From Oscillospiraceae bacterium (GTDB taxonomy: Bacteria; Bacillota; Clostridia; Oscillospirales; Ruminococcaceae): DNA of 13,012 nucleotides. The position numbers were made by a program, and so were the translations under genes. The notes under the pieces were generated by a model. It did no database searches. It was not told where the DNA came from and saw nothing but the letters and a program-made list of their open reading frames with translations. Below, piece after piece: positions 12,530 through 13,012 of the stretch (position 1 is its first letter; each line of letters starts with the position of its first letter). The stretch covers positions 1-13,012 of the forward strand of contig WRLS01000047.1 of assembly GCA_009776345.1 (NCBI GenBank), read 5' to 3'.

Positions 12530-13012
12530 TTAAAGAAGCGAAAGGGAGTCGCGGTTCTTTAGGATCTCCGTCACACGGATGCTGAAATTGTCGTCCACTA
12601 CCACAACATCGCCCTTTGCGATAAGCTGGCCGTTTACGATTACGTCAACCTGCGAGCCTGCCTGTTTGTCAAGCTCCACGATCGTGCCCTGCCCGAATTC
12701 GAGGATCTCCTTGATCTTGCGCCTGGTCCTGCCAAGCTCAACGGACACAACGACGGGGACATCCATGACAAGGTCGATGTTCGCGGCTGATTCAGGCAGT
12801 GAGCCGCCCGCGCCGAAATCACCGTAGTCATATTCTTTCACAGTGATTGGGGAGGGCTGCTGGTACATTGGCTGCTGGGGCGGGTACCCGTAGCCCGGCG
12901 GCGGATAGCCGTATCCGGGTTGTGGCGGATATCCCGGCGGGGGCTGCTGGAAACCGGGCTGCTGGGGCGGGTAGCCCTGCTGCGGCGGATAACCGTAGGG
13001 CGGGGCCTGTTG
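12530..13012 (-). CDS. fliY: Flagellar motor switch protein FliY/FliN, C-terminal part (5' end outside window)
   Basis: The visible 160 codons are the C-terminal part of a switch protein; the frame is open to the right edge, so the start is missing. The last 80 residues or so (from about 12778 leftward) form the SpoA/FliN domain: IDLVMDVPVVVSVELGRTRR, ILEFGQGTIVELDK, VDVIVNGQLIAKGDVVVVD and a final RVTEI. This domain builds the C-ring that binds CheY-P and the export ATPase complex. The roughly 47 residues before it (13012-12869) are a Pro/Gln/Gly/Tyr-only tract with repeats of the type GYPPQQ. In Bacillota such a linker commonly joins an N-terminal CheC-like phosphatase domain to SpoA, so FliY is more likely than stand-alone FliN. 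An internal ATG at 12868 could start a FliN-only product, but it lacks a clear ribosome binding site. Confidence 0.88.
   Translation of the reverse strand, partial: QQAPPYGYPPQQGYPPQQPGFQQPPPGYPPQPGYGYPPPGYGYPPQQPMYQQPSPITVKEYDYGDFGAGGSLPESAANIDLVMDVPVVVSVELGRTRRKIKEILEFGQGTIVELDKQAGSQVDVIVNGQLIAKGDVVVVDDNFSIRVTEILKNRDSLSLL

Noticed and set aside
12530..12868. Complete stand-alone FliN starting at the ATG at 12868
   Set aside because: The frame stays open to the window edge with a consistent Pro/Gln/Gly/Tyr tract, and no good ribosome binding site precedes this ATG; an upstream start is far more likely.

Overview
This 13 kb window is the distal half of a large flagellar/chemotaxis operon. 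All 13 real genes lie on the minus strand, so it is read from the right edge to the left. The organism is most likely a motile Gram-positive member of the Clostridia (Bacillota). That rests on the gene order fliY-cheY-fliO-fliP-fliQ-fliR-flhB-flhA...sigma28, the position of sigma28 just before two rod genes (as in Clostridioides), AGGAGG-type ribosome binding sites and moderate GC content. It is inferred from layout and family resemblance, not from a taxonomic marker.

Right part (13012 to 8065): the 3' end of fliY/fliN (switch C-ring, entering from outside the window with a Pro/Gln/Gly/Tyr-rich linker), cheY, then the type III export gate genes fliO, fliP, fliQ, fliR and flhB. Between fliR and flhB sits a complete YefM-YoeB type toxin-antitoxin pair. 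It is bounded by two perfect 19-bp direct repeats (9159-9177 and 9699-9717) that carry the stop codons of the toxin and of fliR. Deleting one repeat plus the pair on paper rebuilds an ordinary fliR-flhB junction. This is the most striking feature of the window.

Middle part (8017 to 3403): flhA, a sigma28 (FliA/SigD) gene, and two tandem FlgF/FlgG-type rod protein genes. flhF, flhG and the cheBAWCD genes that often lie between flhA and sigma28 are absent; only a 79-bp spacer with 7-bp tandem repeats is there.

Left part (3282 to 396): a FapA/DUF342 family gene and a MATE family efflux transporter gene, which starts 19 bp after fapA with a TTG codon and so looks co-transcribed. Positions 1-395 hold no convincing gene but contain several inverted repeats, including a perfect 14-bp-arm palindrome, that look like dispersed intergenic repeats.

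Together the genes encode the flagellar secretion gate, part of the switch, the response regulator that changes rotation, the sigma factor for late flagellar genes, and rod subunits. The toxin-antitoxin pair and the MATE pump are the additions that do not belong to this machinery.
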